This document shows, in pieces, positions 1-7,606 of a DNA stretch of 21,081 bases. Origin of the DNA: an uncultured Actinomycetes bacterium (GTDB lineage Bacteria; Actinomycetota; Acidimicrobiia; Acidimicrobiales; Microtrichaceae); the NCBI GenBank assembly GCA_903953195.1, contig CAJBIS010000008.1, positions 1-21,081 of the forward strand. Direction: 5' to 3'. The position numbers were made by a program, and so were the translations under genes. The notes under the pieces are model-generated. The model searched no databases. It was not told the origin of the DNA and worked only from the letters and a program-made list of their open reading frames with translations. Every line of letters starts with the position of its first letter. Position 1 is the first letter of the stretch.

Positions 1-2
1 CC

Positions 3-1376
3 CAACCGACGGTGGCCATCGGACCCACCTCGCCGGTCGTCGCCGATCCGACGGCCGACCTGATCGGCCCCATGCGGATGCGAGGTCGCGACCTGGTCGA
101 CGCCTCCGGCCGAACGGTGCTCATCCACGGGCTCAACTCGGTGGCCAAGTCGGCGCCGTTCCTCAGCTCCTTCGACGGCACCAACCTGGGTGACGCCGAC
201 CTGGACCGGGTCACCCGGGACGGGTTCAACGGCATCCGACTGGGCGTGTGGCCCGCATCGGTCTCGCCGCAACCCGGCGTCATCGACCACGACTACGTGG
301 CCGCGGTTCGGGAGCGCGTGGATCAGCTCGCCGAGCGTGGGCTGTGGGTCATCCTCGACTTCCACCAGGACGTCTTCTGGGGCATGCCGACCTGGGCGAC
401 CACGCCCGACGCCGCGGCGCTGTCCGACCAGACACCCGCCGGCCTCGACATCGGCTGGGCGGCCGCGTACGCCAGCCCCCGCTCCACCCGCCAGTGGGAC
501 GACTGGTGGGCGAACGTTCCGGTGGCTCCCGGACTCGGAGTCGTCGACGCCTACGGCATCGGTGTCGCGGCCATCGCCGAGGCGACGGCGGATGCACCGA
601 ACGTCATCGGGCTCGAGTTGATCAACGAGCCGTATCCGGGTGGCCAGATCGTGGCGTGCGCACTCAACGACTGCCCCGGACTCGACGCTGCCACCGCTCG
701 CAACAACGAACGCATCACCGCCGCGGTCCGACAGGTCGATCCGGACGTCCCCGTGTGGTGGACGCCGCAGGCACTGTTCCCCATGTACTCCGACACCCAG
801 CTCCCGGGGCCGAGCGCCGACGACGGACCGGTCGGCCATGCGTTCCACACCTACTGCCTCTACACCGACGGCGGCACGCCCGAGGAGCCGCCGCCCGCCG
901 CCGTCGAGCTGTGCGAGGGCGCGTTCACCCAGGGCTTCAACCGGGCGCTCAACCTGGCCGACCGGTGGGGCACGCCGGCGCTGCTCACCGAGTTCGGCGC
1001 CTCCGCGAGTCCGCTCAACGCCACGATTCCGGCTCGGCTCGCCGACGAGCGGTTGCTGAGCTGGTTCCACTGGGCGTCCGGTCGCTACCCGGATGTCGTG
1101 GAGTCTCAGATCGTCCGCACCTCGGCCCAGGCCACGGCGGGGACTCCGCTCGAGCAGCGCTTCGACCCCGCCTCCGGGTCGTACCTGTTGCGCTTCACGC
1201 CCGACCCTGCCGTCGACGCGCCGACCAGCATCGTGGTCCCCGGCCGCGTGTACCCGACCGGATACGCCACCGCGGTCGAGGGCGGGTCCGTCACGTCCGC
1301 CCCGAATGCCGGGCGGCTGACCGTGGTCGCCGATCCGGGCGTCGACGAGGTCACCGTGCGGGTCGTCCGGGACTGA
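3..1376 (+). CDS. GH5 glycoside hydrolase, endoglycoceramidase-like (5' end outside window)
   Basis: Predicted retaining glycosidase of family GH5, closest in motif layout to endoglycoceramidases, which cut the sugar chain from ceramide in glycosphingolipids. The frame is open to the window edge, so the start and probably a secretion signal lie outside; residue numbers here count from the GTG at 12. Visible motifs are HQD (118-120) in the pattern DFHQDVFW, the acid/base Glu206 in LINEPY, His279-Thr-Tyr, and the nucleophile Glu327 in LLTEFGAS. The last 70 or so residues form a beta-rich domain with the pattern GRVYPTGYATAVEGG, as in the GH5 C-terminal domain of endoglycoceramidases. Four cysteines around the active-site loops fit an exported protein. 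The GH5 call is firm; the lipid substrate is inferred, and another beta-glucosidic substrate is possible. It converges on plsC with only 42 bases between. Confidence 0.85.
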   Translation, partial: QPTVAIGPTSPVVADPTADLIGPMRMRGRDLVDASGRTVLIHGLNSVAKSAPFLSSFDGTNLGDADLDRVTRDGFNGIRLGVWPASVSPQPGVIDHDYVAAVRERVDQLAERGLWVILDFHQDVFWGMPTWATTPDAAALSDQTPAGLDIGWAAAYASPRSTRQWDDWWANVPVAPGLGVVDAYGIGVAAIAEATADAPNVIGLELINEPYPGGQIVACALNDCPGLDAATARNNERITAAVRQVDPDVPVWWTPQALFPMYSDTQLPGPSADDGPVGHAFHTYCLYTDGGTPEEPPPAAVELCEGAFTQGFNRALNLADRWGTPALLTEFGASASPLNATIPARLADERLLSWFHWASGRYPDVVESQIVRTSAQATAGTPLEQRFDPASGSYLLRFTPDPAVDAPTSIVVPGRVYPTGYATAVEGGSVTSAPNAGRLTVVADPGVDEVTVRVVRD

Positions 1377-1418
1377 CGCCACAGGCCACGCGGTCACGCG
1401 GTCACACCGCAGCCGGGG

Positions 1419-2330
1419 TCAGGCGAAGGCGAGATCGAGCTCGAACGGCTGTGCGACGAGCACCGACGCCGACGAGCGACGCTCGGCGCTGGCATCGTCG
1501 TCGAACAGTCCGGCCGGCAGTTCGCCCGAGCCGGCCGCCGCGGACGCAACCACGACCGCGGGCCGGGACGCGGCGGCGGGCGGTGCGACCTCGGGTCGGA
1601 TCGGCACGACCGGCGCGACCGGCTCCGTGCCGGGTTCGGGCGCAGTCGCAGGGATGGCCGCCGGCACCGGACGACTGGCGTACGTGTCGACGTAGTCCTG
1701 CCCGGTGAGATTGCGGATCTCGTAGACCACCTCGTCGGTGATCTGGCGCAGGACCATGCGATCATCGGCACGACCCCCGTACCGGGCCGGGTCGACCGGA
1801 CGGCCGAACCGGATGTGGACCCGGCGGAACGGGAGCGGGAAGCGGGCGTCCGGCGGTTGCACCGCATCGGTGCCGATGATGCCCACGGGCACGATGGGTG
1901 CACCCGTGCGCAGTGCGAGCCGGGCCACGCCGGTGTGTCCCTTGTGGAGCACCCCGTCACGGGACCGTGTGCCCTCGGGGTAGATGCCGAACAGCTCACC
2001 GGCCTCGAGCAGGCCCGCCGCCGCATCGAGCGCCGCGGCGGCCGCGTCGCCACCCGAGCGATCGATCGGGATCATGCCCATCGCCGGGAACAGGAACCTG
2101 GTCTTCCAGTCGTCGAGGTACTCCGCCTTGCCGACGTAGGTGATCCGGCGGGGCAGCACGAGCGGCACGACGAACGAGTCGAGCACCGAGATGTGGTTGG
2201 GGGCGATGATCGCCCCGCCGCCCTGGGGAACGTGGTGCAGGCCCTCGGTGGTCACCTTCCAGAGGAACCGGAACGGCGGCGTGAGGACGGCACGGGCGAG
2301 TCCCTGGATCTGACCTGCGTTCCTCGCCAC
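1419..2330 (-). CDS. plsC: 1-acylglycerol-3-phosphate O-acyltransferase (PlsC family)
   Basis: Lysophosphatidic acid acyltransferase family: transfers an acyl chain to the sn-2 position of 1-acylglycerol-3-phosphate, making phosphatidic acid at the membrane. The catalytic HX4D motif is His46-Asp51 (NHISVLD) and the glycerophosphate-binding EGTR motif is at 119-122 (YPEGTRSRDG). The conserved domain ends near residue 215. The remaining 85 or so residues are an Ala/Pro/Val-rich tail ending in a short acidic-hydrophobic segment, longer than in a basic PlsC of about 240 residues. The GTG start at 2330 is supported by AAGGAGG four bases upstream. It is separated from mshC by 145 bases that hold a candidate promoter, so it is probably its own unit. 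The exact acyl acceptor cannot be told from sequence. Confidence 0.88.
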   Translation of the reverse strand: MARNAGQIQGLARAVLTPPFRFLWKVTTEGLHHVPQGGGAIIAPNHISVLDSFVVPLVLPRRITYVGKAEYLDDWKTRFLFPAMGMIPIDRSGGDAAAAALDAAAGLLEAGELFGIYPEGTRSRDGVLHKGHTGVARLALRTGAPIVPVGIIGTDAVQPPDARFPLPFRRVHIRFGRPVDPARYGGRADDRMVLRQITDEVVYEIRNLTGQDYVDTYASRPVPAAIPATAPEPGTEPVAPVVPIRPEVAPPAAASRPAVVVASAAAGSGELPAGLFDDDASAERRSSASVLVAQPFELDLAFA

Positions 2331-2334
2331 GTCC

Positions 2335-2375
2335 CCTCCTTCCCGATCAGCCGAATGACATCGCGCCGAAGCGTA
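2335..2375 (-). promoter_or_regulatory. Candidate promoter and strong RBS of plsC
   Basis: On the minus strand, TACGCT at 2375-2370 fits an actinobacterial -10 (TANNNT), and AAGGAGG at 2341-2335 is a near-perfect Shine-Dalgarno sequence four bases before the GTG. This predicts a leader of about 33 bases. No convincing -35 was seen. The RBS is well supported; the promoter is a motif match only. Confidence 0.5.
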
Positions 2376-2475
2376 GTACGAGGTCGCGACACCGACCCGG
2401 GGTTTACCGAGGCTTCACACCGGCGGCGGCCACCGACCACCTCGCGATCACCCGCTGGACACGGGCACCCGGCGC

Positions 2476-3657
2476 TCAGTCGGCGCCGAGCACCACCGAA
2501 CGGTCGGTGGCGACGCCGAGCAGGGCCGCCGCCTCGGACACGCCCAGGCCAGCCGCCGCAGCCGCATCGATCGCCTCGATCGCCGACGGCGTGTCGAGAT
2601 CCTCGTCGAGCGCGAGACGCGCCTCGTCGAGCCCGCCGCTGCCCTCGCCCGCAGCCACCCACCGTCGCAGACGCTCGTCGGCGCCGGGCATGAGCGCACC
2701 GTGCCACTCCCAGCTGTCCCGATAGTGGTGCGAGATGCAGGCCAGGCGGATCGCCCGAGGATCCCAGTACTGCGCCAGATCCGAGACGAACACCAGGTTG
2801 CCGAGCGACTTCGACATCTTCTCGCCGTCCATCCGCACCATCGCCTGGTGCATCCAGTGGCGCACGAGGGGCTCGCCCGTCGCCGCCCGCGACTGCGCGG
2901 CCTCGCACTCGTGGTGCGGGAAGATCAGGTCCGCGCCGCCGCCGTGGAGATCGATCGTCGTGCCGAGCTCGCGGAGGCACAGCGCCGAGCACTCGATGTG
3001 CCACCCGGGACGACCGGGGCCCCAGAGCGTGTCCCAGCTCGGTTCGTCGTCGAGCGACGGCTGCCACAGCACGAAGTCCAGCGGGTCCCGCTTGTTCGGG
3101 TCGTCGACGTTGCCACCCCGTTCGGCGGCGAGCGCGAGCATCTCGTCCCGGTCGAGGTGGCTGAGGAACCCGAACTCGGGCGCCGTCGACACATCGAAGT
3201 ACACCGCTCCGCCCGCCACGTAGGCGTGGCCGCTCTCGAGCACCATGCCGATGAAGCCGCGGATGTCGGCGATCGCCGAGGTCGCCCTCGGCTCGGACCA
3301 CGCCGGGATCATCTCGAGCCGTTCCATGTCGGCGTCGAAGCGGGCCAGCTCCCCCGCCGCCAGGTCCAGATAGTGCACCCCGAGTTCACGGGCCTTCGGC
3401 AGGATGCTGTCATCGACGTCGGTCACGTTGCGCACACAACGCGTGTCGAAACCGAGGTCGCGGAGTCGCCGCTGCAGGACGTCGTAGGTCAGGTAGGTGG
3501 CCGCATGACCGAGGTGCGTCGAGTCGTACGGCGTGATGCCGCACGTGTACATGGTGACGATCGGGCCGGCCGGCTCGAACGGGACGATCTCACCGCGGGC
3601 GGTGTCGTGGAGACGCACGATCGCCGAGGCTACCGGTCGGCGGTGGCCCCGGCCCAC
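2476..3657 (-). CDS. mshC: Cysteine:GlcN-Ins ligase MshC (mycothiol synthesis), CysS-related
   Basis: Predicted ATP-dependent ligase joining cysteine to glucosaminyl-inositol, the penultimate step of mycothiol synthesis. It is a class I synthetase: HLGH (48-51) and KMSKS (280-284). Zinc ligands Cys39, Cys223 and His248 keep the spacing known for mycobacterial MshC, and Thr79, Trp219 and Asp243 match its cysteinyl-adenylate contacts. The N-terminal segment CGITPYDSTHLGHAATYL is MshC-like. At 393 residues it is near MshC length (about 410) and lacks the C-terminal domains of cysteinyl-tRNA synthetase. Oddly, it has Glu252 four residues after His248, as in CysS, and a CysS-like stretch before KMSKS. 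The start is uncertain: GTG at 3657, or GTG at 3618, which gives an N-terminus resembling CysS. It follows npdG by 33 bases. A truncated CysS paralogue is the alternative. Confidence 0.8.
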   Translation of the reverse strand: MGRGHRRPVASAIVRLHDTARGEIVPFEPAGPIVTMYTCGITPYDSTHLGHAATYLTYDVLQRRLRDLGFDTRCVRNVTDVDDSILPKARELGVHYLDLAAGELARFDADMERLEMIPAWSEPRATSAIADIRGFIGMVLESGHAYVAGGAVYFDVSTAPEFGFLSHLDRDEMLALAAERGGNVDDPNKRDPLDFVLWQPSLDDEPSWDTLWGPGRPGWHIECSALCLRELGTTIDLHGGGADLIFPHHECEAAQSRAATGEPLVRHWMHQAMVRMDGEKMSKSLGNLVFVSDLAQYWDPRAIRLACISHHYRDSWEWHGALMPGADERLRRWVAAGEGSGGLDEARLALDEDLDTPSAIEAIDAAAAAGLGVSEAAALLGVATDRSVVLGAD

Positions 3658-3690
3658 GACGGGTTCGGCCGGGCGCTCACGGGCGTCGGG

Positions 3691-4347
3691 TCAGTGCGGC
3701 AGACCCGTGAAGCGGATCGCCACCCGGGTCTTGTACTTCACGTTGACCTGGAGCAGCACCGCGGCGAACGCCTCGATCGGCGCGGCGTTCGACAGCTCGC
3801 CGGCATCGACCGCACGGAGGTCCGGGATCCTCGAGACGATGTCGATCGTCGTCGCCGTGGCCGACGGGTGGTCGGAGCACACGAGCACGTCGGACTCGAC
3901 CGGGTGATCGATCTCGCCGAGTTCCTTGGCGGGCACGTGGTGCATGGTCGCAGCGACGAGCGACTTCGGCACGGCGGCCTGGACCGAGGCGGCCACCGAA
4001 CCACGCGGTGGCACCAGCGGCTGGAACTCGTGGCCGACCCGGGCCAGCGCGTTGGCCATCGACACGACGACCTTGCCCTTCAGCTCGGCGGCACACTCCG
4101 ACGCGGTCGCGCCGGCGGCATCCCAGGGCGTGGCGATGAACACGACATCGGCCGACGAGGCCTCATGGTTGTCGCCCGCCTCGATCGACAGCCCACGGTC
4201 CGGGAACCGGCCGAGGAGCTTGTCGCGGACCTCCATCGCCCGGTACTTCGAGCGGGAGCCGACGACGACGTCGAACCCGACCGACGCCAACCGCACCGCC
4301 AGACCGCTACCAGCCGGACCCGTTCCACCGAGCACACCAATCTGCAT
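3691..4347 (-). CDS. npdG: F420H2:NADP+ oxidoreductase (NpdG/Fno family)
   Basis: Predicted cytoplasmic enzyme that moves hydride between NADPH and the deazaflavin F420, supplying F420H2 for F420-dependent reductases. The Rossmann motif GGTGPAG (7-13) and Ser31-Arg32, which contact the NADP 2'-phosphate, are present. The C-terminal signature NAAPIEAFAAVLLQVN (187-202) followed by YKTR is characteristic of this family. At 218 residues it has the usual length. The ATG at 4347 has no Shine-Dalgarno but has TACCGT six bases upstream, which suggests a leaderless transcript starting inside the longer minus-strand run. It lies 52 bases downstream of the PIG-L gene and 33 bases upstream of mshC. Direction of catalysis in the cell is not visible from sequence. 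Confidence 0.9.
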   Translation of the reverse strand: MQIGVLGGTGPAGSGLAVRLASVGFDVVVGSRSKYRAMEVRDKLLGRFPDRGLSIEAGDNHEASSADVVFIATPWDAAGATASECAAELKGKVVVSMANALARVGHEFQPLVPPRGSVAASVQAAVPKSLVAATMHHVPAKELGEIDHPVESDVLVCSDHPSATATTIDIVSRIPDLRAVDAGELSNAAPIEAFAAVLLQVNVKYKTRVAIRFTGLPH

Positions 4348-4353
4348 CCGGAC

Positions 4354-4359
4354 ACGGTA
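4354..4359 (-). promoter_or_regulatory. Candidate -10 element for leaderless npdG
   Basis: Minus-strand TACCGT ends six bases before the npdG ATG, the spacing expected for leaderless actinobacterial transcripts. No good -35 and no Shine-Dalgarno are visible. Motif match only. Confidence 0.35.
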
Positions 4360-4399
4360 GCGGTGGAGTCGCGGAAGCAGCCACCTCGCGGCGGGACGG

Positions 4400-5128
4400 T
4401 CAGGTCGTCGAGGTCCAGACGCGCTCCCGCGCCGCCGCAGCGCGGTCGGCGGCCATCGCGTCGTCGAACACGTCGTGGATCTGACTGCGGTACGTCGAAC
4501 GCAGCCGACGGTGCAACCCCTCGGTCACGGGACCGGACACCTCGCGTGGCTCGAGGTCCGCACCGACACGGGCGATCACCGCCGCTCGCTGGGCATCGTC
4601 CATCGTGGACACGTACGGACGGTCCTCGTAGAACCCCACCGACTCACGACCGGCAGCACGGACCTGCCGTCCCACCTCGGCCACGATCCGGTGGTCGACG
4701 TGGTCGCCCATACCGGCCGGGAACCACACCTCGTCACCGGGTTCGAGCACATCGAGCACGGCGTCGCGGAGCGCCGGAACGAACGGTTCGGCGCCGACGT
4801 CGACGGTCAGGTCGAACATCGTCGCCGAGTCGGTGGCGCCGGAGCGCAGCGTGAGCTCGGGGAACCCGAGCGTCCGGACGCGGTAGCCGAACCGGCGGGC
4901 GGCCACGGCCTCCTCGGCCCGACGCACCCACGAGACCACCCGCGCCCGCGACGGCGTCGGGTGGAACCAGATCGTCCAGTTGCTCGTCGAGAAGACCACG
5001 ACGACGAGCACCTCCCGCCGCGAGAGGTCGCCGTCGAGCAGCGACTGTCCGAGCGACAGCGGAGCGTCGTCGAAGTGCGGCGACACGATCACCACGCGAC
5101 CGTCGGGACCGTGCGACCGCCGACTCAC
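4400..5128 (-). CDS. PIG-L/LmbE-family zinc deacetylase
   Basis: Zinc-dependent N-deacetylase fold of the PIG-L (LmbE) family, which includes MshB and the mycothiol amidase Mca. The N-terminal metal motif is SPHFDDAPLS, with His18 and Asp21 as predicted zinc ligands and Asp20 as base; HVDH (143-146) supplies the third ligand. The 242-residue length is shorter than MshB (about 300), and the motif is of the SPHxDDAxLS type rather than the AHPDDE type of MshB, so the substrate is unknown. It starts with GTG overlapping the stop of the upstream kinase gene (GTGA, 5125-5128), so translation is probably coupled. Proximity to mshC makes a mycothiol-related amide a candidate substrate, but this is only inference. 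Confidence 0.82.
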   Translation of the reverse strand: MSRRSHGPDGRVVIVSPHFDDAPLSLGQSLLDGDLSRREVLVVVVFSTSNWTIWFHPTPSRARVVSWVRRAEEAVAARRFGYRVRTLGFPELTLRSGATDSATMFDLTVDVGAEPFVPALRDAVLDVLEPGDEVWFPAGMGDHVDHRIVAEVGRQVRAAGRESVGFYEDRPYVSTMDDAQRAAVIARVGADLEPREVSGPVTEGLHRRLRSTYRSQIHDVFDDAMAADRAAAARERVWTSTT

Positions 5129-6513
5129 GACGGGACCTCCCAGTAGCCGGGATGAGCGATGGCCAGGGTGTCGCGCACCGAGGCGCGCACCGCCCGGCGC
5201 ACCGTCGGGTCGGTCCAGTCGACGTCGCCACAGCGGAGTCCGGCGGCGAGCGCGTCGTCGTCGGCGACGCCGAGCGTGTCGAGTCGGGCCCGGTGCGCCG
5301 TCGCCACCGCCGGGCCGAGGTCCAGTTCACGGCCCACGAGATCCACGACGTTGCCCGCGACCCGGGCGTGGTAGCCGAGGCGCCCCGGCACCTCGTCGCG
5401 CACCGTGGCCAGGTACTCCGAGACCGCGTCGAGCAGTTCGGCCGCACTCGGCCGGACGTGTGGACCACGGGGCACGCCAGTGACGAGCGGGTCGTCACCA
5501 GCGACCGCGACACTCGGCACCAGGTCGGAGGGCCCGTCGATGAGGGCCAGGACGTCCTCCTCGGTCTCGGCGACCCGGCGGCCGATCGCCGCGAGCTCGA
5601 CGGACCGGCTCGCTCCCGACTGGTGCCTGGACGCCTGCACGATGCACATGATCCCCCACTTGAGGGTGCCCAGCACCTGCCACCAGCGCACGTCGTCGAC
5701 GTCGAGCGCGCGGCCGCCTGCGGACCGGTAGGCCTCGAGCAGGTCCGTCAGCGTCCCGACGCCGCCGGCCTCGAGGGGGGAACCGAACCGCCACGCCCGG
5801 CTGCAGAACCATCCGAGGTCCTCTGCCGGGTCGCCCAGGTGCGCCAACTCCCAGTCGAGCACGGCCCGGAGACCGCCTCCGTCGACGATGAGGTTGCCCA
5901 TGCGGAAGTCCCCGTGCACGACCGCGTCGCTCGGCGCGTCGACCGGTCGGTTGGCGCCGAGCCACCGGAAGGCGATCTCGAACGCCGGGTGCGGGTCACC
6001 GAAGGCGTCGAGCACCCCGCGGAACTGGTCGACCTGGTCACCGGACGTCAGTCCGGCGGCGCGGTCGAGCGGGATCCGGTGGATCCCGGCGAGCGCGTGG
6101 CCGCACTGCTCGACCAGCCGGCCCCGGGCACGCTCGAACTCGTCGTCGCGCAGGATCCGGCGGGGAATCGTCTCGCCGTCGACGTGGTCCAGCACGATCC
6201 ACGCTCCGAGCACGTCGCCCGTTCCGCCCGGGCCGTCGTCGCTCGCGACCACCGGAGCGACGGGCACGCCCTGGTCGGCGGCGGCTCGCAACAGCTCGGC
6301 CTCACCGGCCATGCCCGCGGCAGCGCGGACCCCACCGGGCAGTTCGCGCTGCAGCACGACCGAGCGGGTCGCGCCGTCCGCCAGGTGGAGTTCGAGCGCC
6401 CACGTGCGACGCGACGCCCCGGCGGACAGACGCTGCGACGCATGGATCGTCACCGGTTCACCGAGCGCGACCGACAGCGCCGAGTCGAGCGCGGCGCGCT
6501 CGTCGTCGCGCAT
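5125..6513 (-). CDS. APH-like kinase fused to a DUF6285-like domain
   Basis: Aminoglycoside-phosphotransferase-fold protein of the ACAD10-like group, predicted to phosphorylate a small hydroxylated metabolite or acyl compound. From the ATG at 6513 (462 residues), the catalytic loop is HGDFRMGN (200-207) and the metal-binding Asp220 sits in VLDWELAHLGDPAEDLGW. Residues of about 354-462 form a second domain with the pattern RPSAAELLDAVSEYL and LGYHARVAGNVV, which matches my recollection of DUF6285, usually a separate small protein next to such kinases. The ATG at 6513 was chosen because AGGTGG lies seven bases upstream; a GTG at 6549 in the same frame would add 12 residues and overlap the preceding gene. 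Its stop overlaps the PIG-L start. Substrate unknown; not evidence of antibiotic resistance. Confidence 0.8.
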   Translation of the reverse strand: MRDDERAALDSALSVALGEPVTIHASQRLSAGASRRTWALELHLADGATRSVVLQRELPGGVRAAAGMAGEAELLRAAADQGVPVAPVVASDDGPGGTGDVLGAWIVLDHVDGETIPRRILRDDEFERARGRLVEQCGHALAGIHRIPLDRAAGLTSGDQVDQFRGVLDAFGDPHPAFEIAFRWLGANRPVDAPSDAVVHGDFRMGNLIVDGGGLRAVLDWELAHLGDPAEDLGWFCSRAWRFGSPLEAGGVGTLTDLLEAYRSAGGRALDVDDVRWWQVLGTLKWGIMCIVQASRHQSGASRSVELAAIGRRVAETEEDVLALIDGPSDLVPSVAVAGDDPLVTGVPRGPHVRPSAAELLDAVSEYLATVRDEVPGRLGYHARVAGNVVDLVGRELDLGPAVATAHRARLDTLGVADDDALAAGLRCGDVDWTDPTVRRAVRASVRDTLAIAHPGYWEVPS

Positions 6514-6538
6514 CAACGCGCCACCTGCGGCCGAGCGA

Positions 6539-7606
6539 TCACGCGTCACCCGTGCGGCGGTCGCTCTCGTCGCGGATGTCGCCGACGATCGCCTCGAGCA
6601 CGTCCTCGAGCGTGATGAGTCCGACGACCGTGCGCGGGCCGCCGGGCTCGCCGTCCGCGACCACCGCCACGTGGCGGCGCGCCTGTCGCATCTTGACCAT
6701 CACCTCGGTCAACTGGTCCGTCGGCGCGACGCGCACCGGCGCGATCACCAGCCGGTTCGGCAGCAGGCCGTCCCGCTGCGCCGGGTCGATCGCCAGCAGA
6801 TCCTTGGCGTGCAGGAATCCGGCGACGTCGTCGGGACCGGCACCCACCACCAGCACCCGGGAGTGGCCCGAGCGGTGCACGAGCTCCTCGGCCTCGCGCA
6901 CCGTCGCCGTCGTCGGCACCGTCACCAGCTCGGATCGCGGCGTGAGGTGTTCGGCGACGCGTCCGCCGAGGAATCCGATCGCTCCCGACAACAGGACGTG
7001 TTCCGTCGCCTCGAGCTCACCGCTCACGTGCGACTCCTCGAGCATGGCGGCGAGTTCCGCCGTCGTGTGCGCCTGTGCCAGTTCGTCGGTCGACTCGACA
7101 CGCAGCAACCGCGTGCCCCAGCGGGACAGGCGGTCCAGGACGACGATGACCGGCCGGGCCACGAACACCACGGCCCGCTGGATCGGCGCGAGCGTCGCCG
7201 CCACCCGCTCCGGGGCGGTGAGCGCCACCGACTTCGGCACCATCTCGCCGAGCACCATGTGGAAGAAGGCGACGACCGTGAGTGCCAGGGCGACCCCGAC
7301 CACGGCGCCGACCGCGGGCGGGACAGGGGTTGCGGCGATCCACCCCTCGACGACGTGACCGACCGACGGCTCGACGAGCCAGCCGAGCAGCAGCGACATC
7401 ACGGTGATGCCCAACTGACACGCCGCCAGTTGCAGATTGAGGGAACGCATCTGACGCAGCGCGGTCGCCGCCCCGAAGCGGCCCTCCTCGACCCACTGCT
7501 CCATGCGGGTCCGCCGTGCCGCGAGCAACCCGAACTCGACGGCCACGAAGAAGGCGTTGCCGGCCAGCAGGCCGATGGCGATGAGCAGCACCGACCACCA
7601 GCTCAC
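6539..7606 (-). CDS. CNNM/CBS-domain membrane protein without CorC domain
   Basis: Membrane protein of the CNNM (DUF21) family, related to HlyC/CorC/MpfA-type proteins linked to magnesium or other cation efflux. An N-terminal CNNM domain (about 1-190) starts with the segment AGNAFFVAVEFGLLAARRTR and includes VLGEMVPKSVAL (118-129). Two CBS domains follow (about 215-345), the second ending in the typical VGLITLEDVLEAIVGDI. It stops at residue 355 with no C-terminal CorC/HlyC domain, unlike its upstream neighbour. Its GTG start overlaps that neighbour's stop (GTGA, 7603-7606), suggesting the two act as a pair. The transported ion is not evident from sequence. Confidence 0.87.
   Translation of the reverse strand: MSWWSVLLIAIGLLAGNAFFVAVEFGLLAARRTRMEQWVEEGRFGAATALRQMRSLNLQLAACQLGITVMSLLLGWLVEPSVGHVVEGWIAATPVPPAVGAVVGVALALTVVAFFHMVLGEMVPKSVALTAPERVAATLAPIQRAVVFVARPVIVVLDRLSRWGTRLLRVESTDELAQAHTTAELAAMLEESHVSGELEATEHVLLSGAIGFLGGRVAEHLTPRSELVTVPTTATVREAEELVHRSGHSRVLVVGAGPDDVAGFLHAKDLLAIDPAQRDGLLPNRLVIAPVRVAPTDQLTEVMVKMRQARRHVAVVADGEPGGPRTVVGLITLEDVLEAIVGDIRDESDRRTGDA

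Noticed and set aside
1388..1410. Tandem ACGCGGTC repeat and a GCGGT/ACCGC hairpin between the GH5 and plsC genes
   Set aside because: Two copies of eight bases and a five-base stem are too short in such GC-rich DNA to call a terminator or a repeat element.
248..1708. Long plus-strand open frame of 486 codons over the GH5 gene
   Set aside because: Arginine- and proline-rich shadow frame typical of high-GC DNA; the GH5 frame has clear catalytic motifs.
2380..2400. GGTCG/CGACC stem in the mshC-plsC gap as terminator
   Set aside because: Five- to six-base stem with no T-run, and it lies next to the presumed plsC promoter rather than at the mshC end.
2701..4854. Open frame of 717 codons on the plus strand opposite mshC, npdG and the PIG-L gene
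   Set aside because: Antisense shadow of three well-supported genes; its product is Arg/His/Asp-rich without any recognisable domain.
5125..6513. Aminoglycoside resistance gene
   Set aside because: The kinase fold is shared, but the HGDFRMGN and VLDWELAHLGDP patterns and the DUF6285-like extension fit ACAD10-like metabolic kinases.
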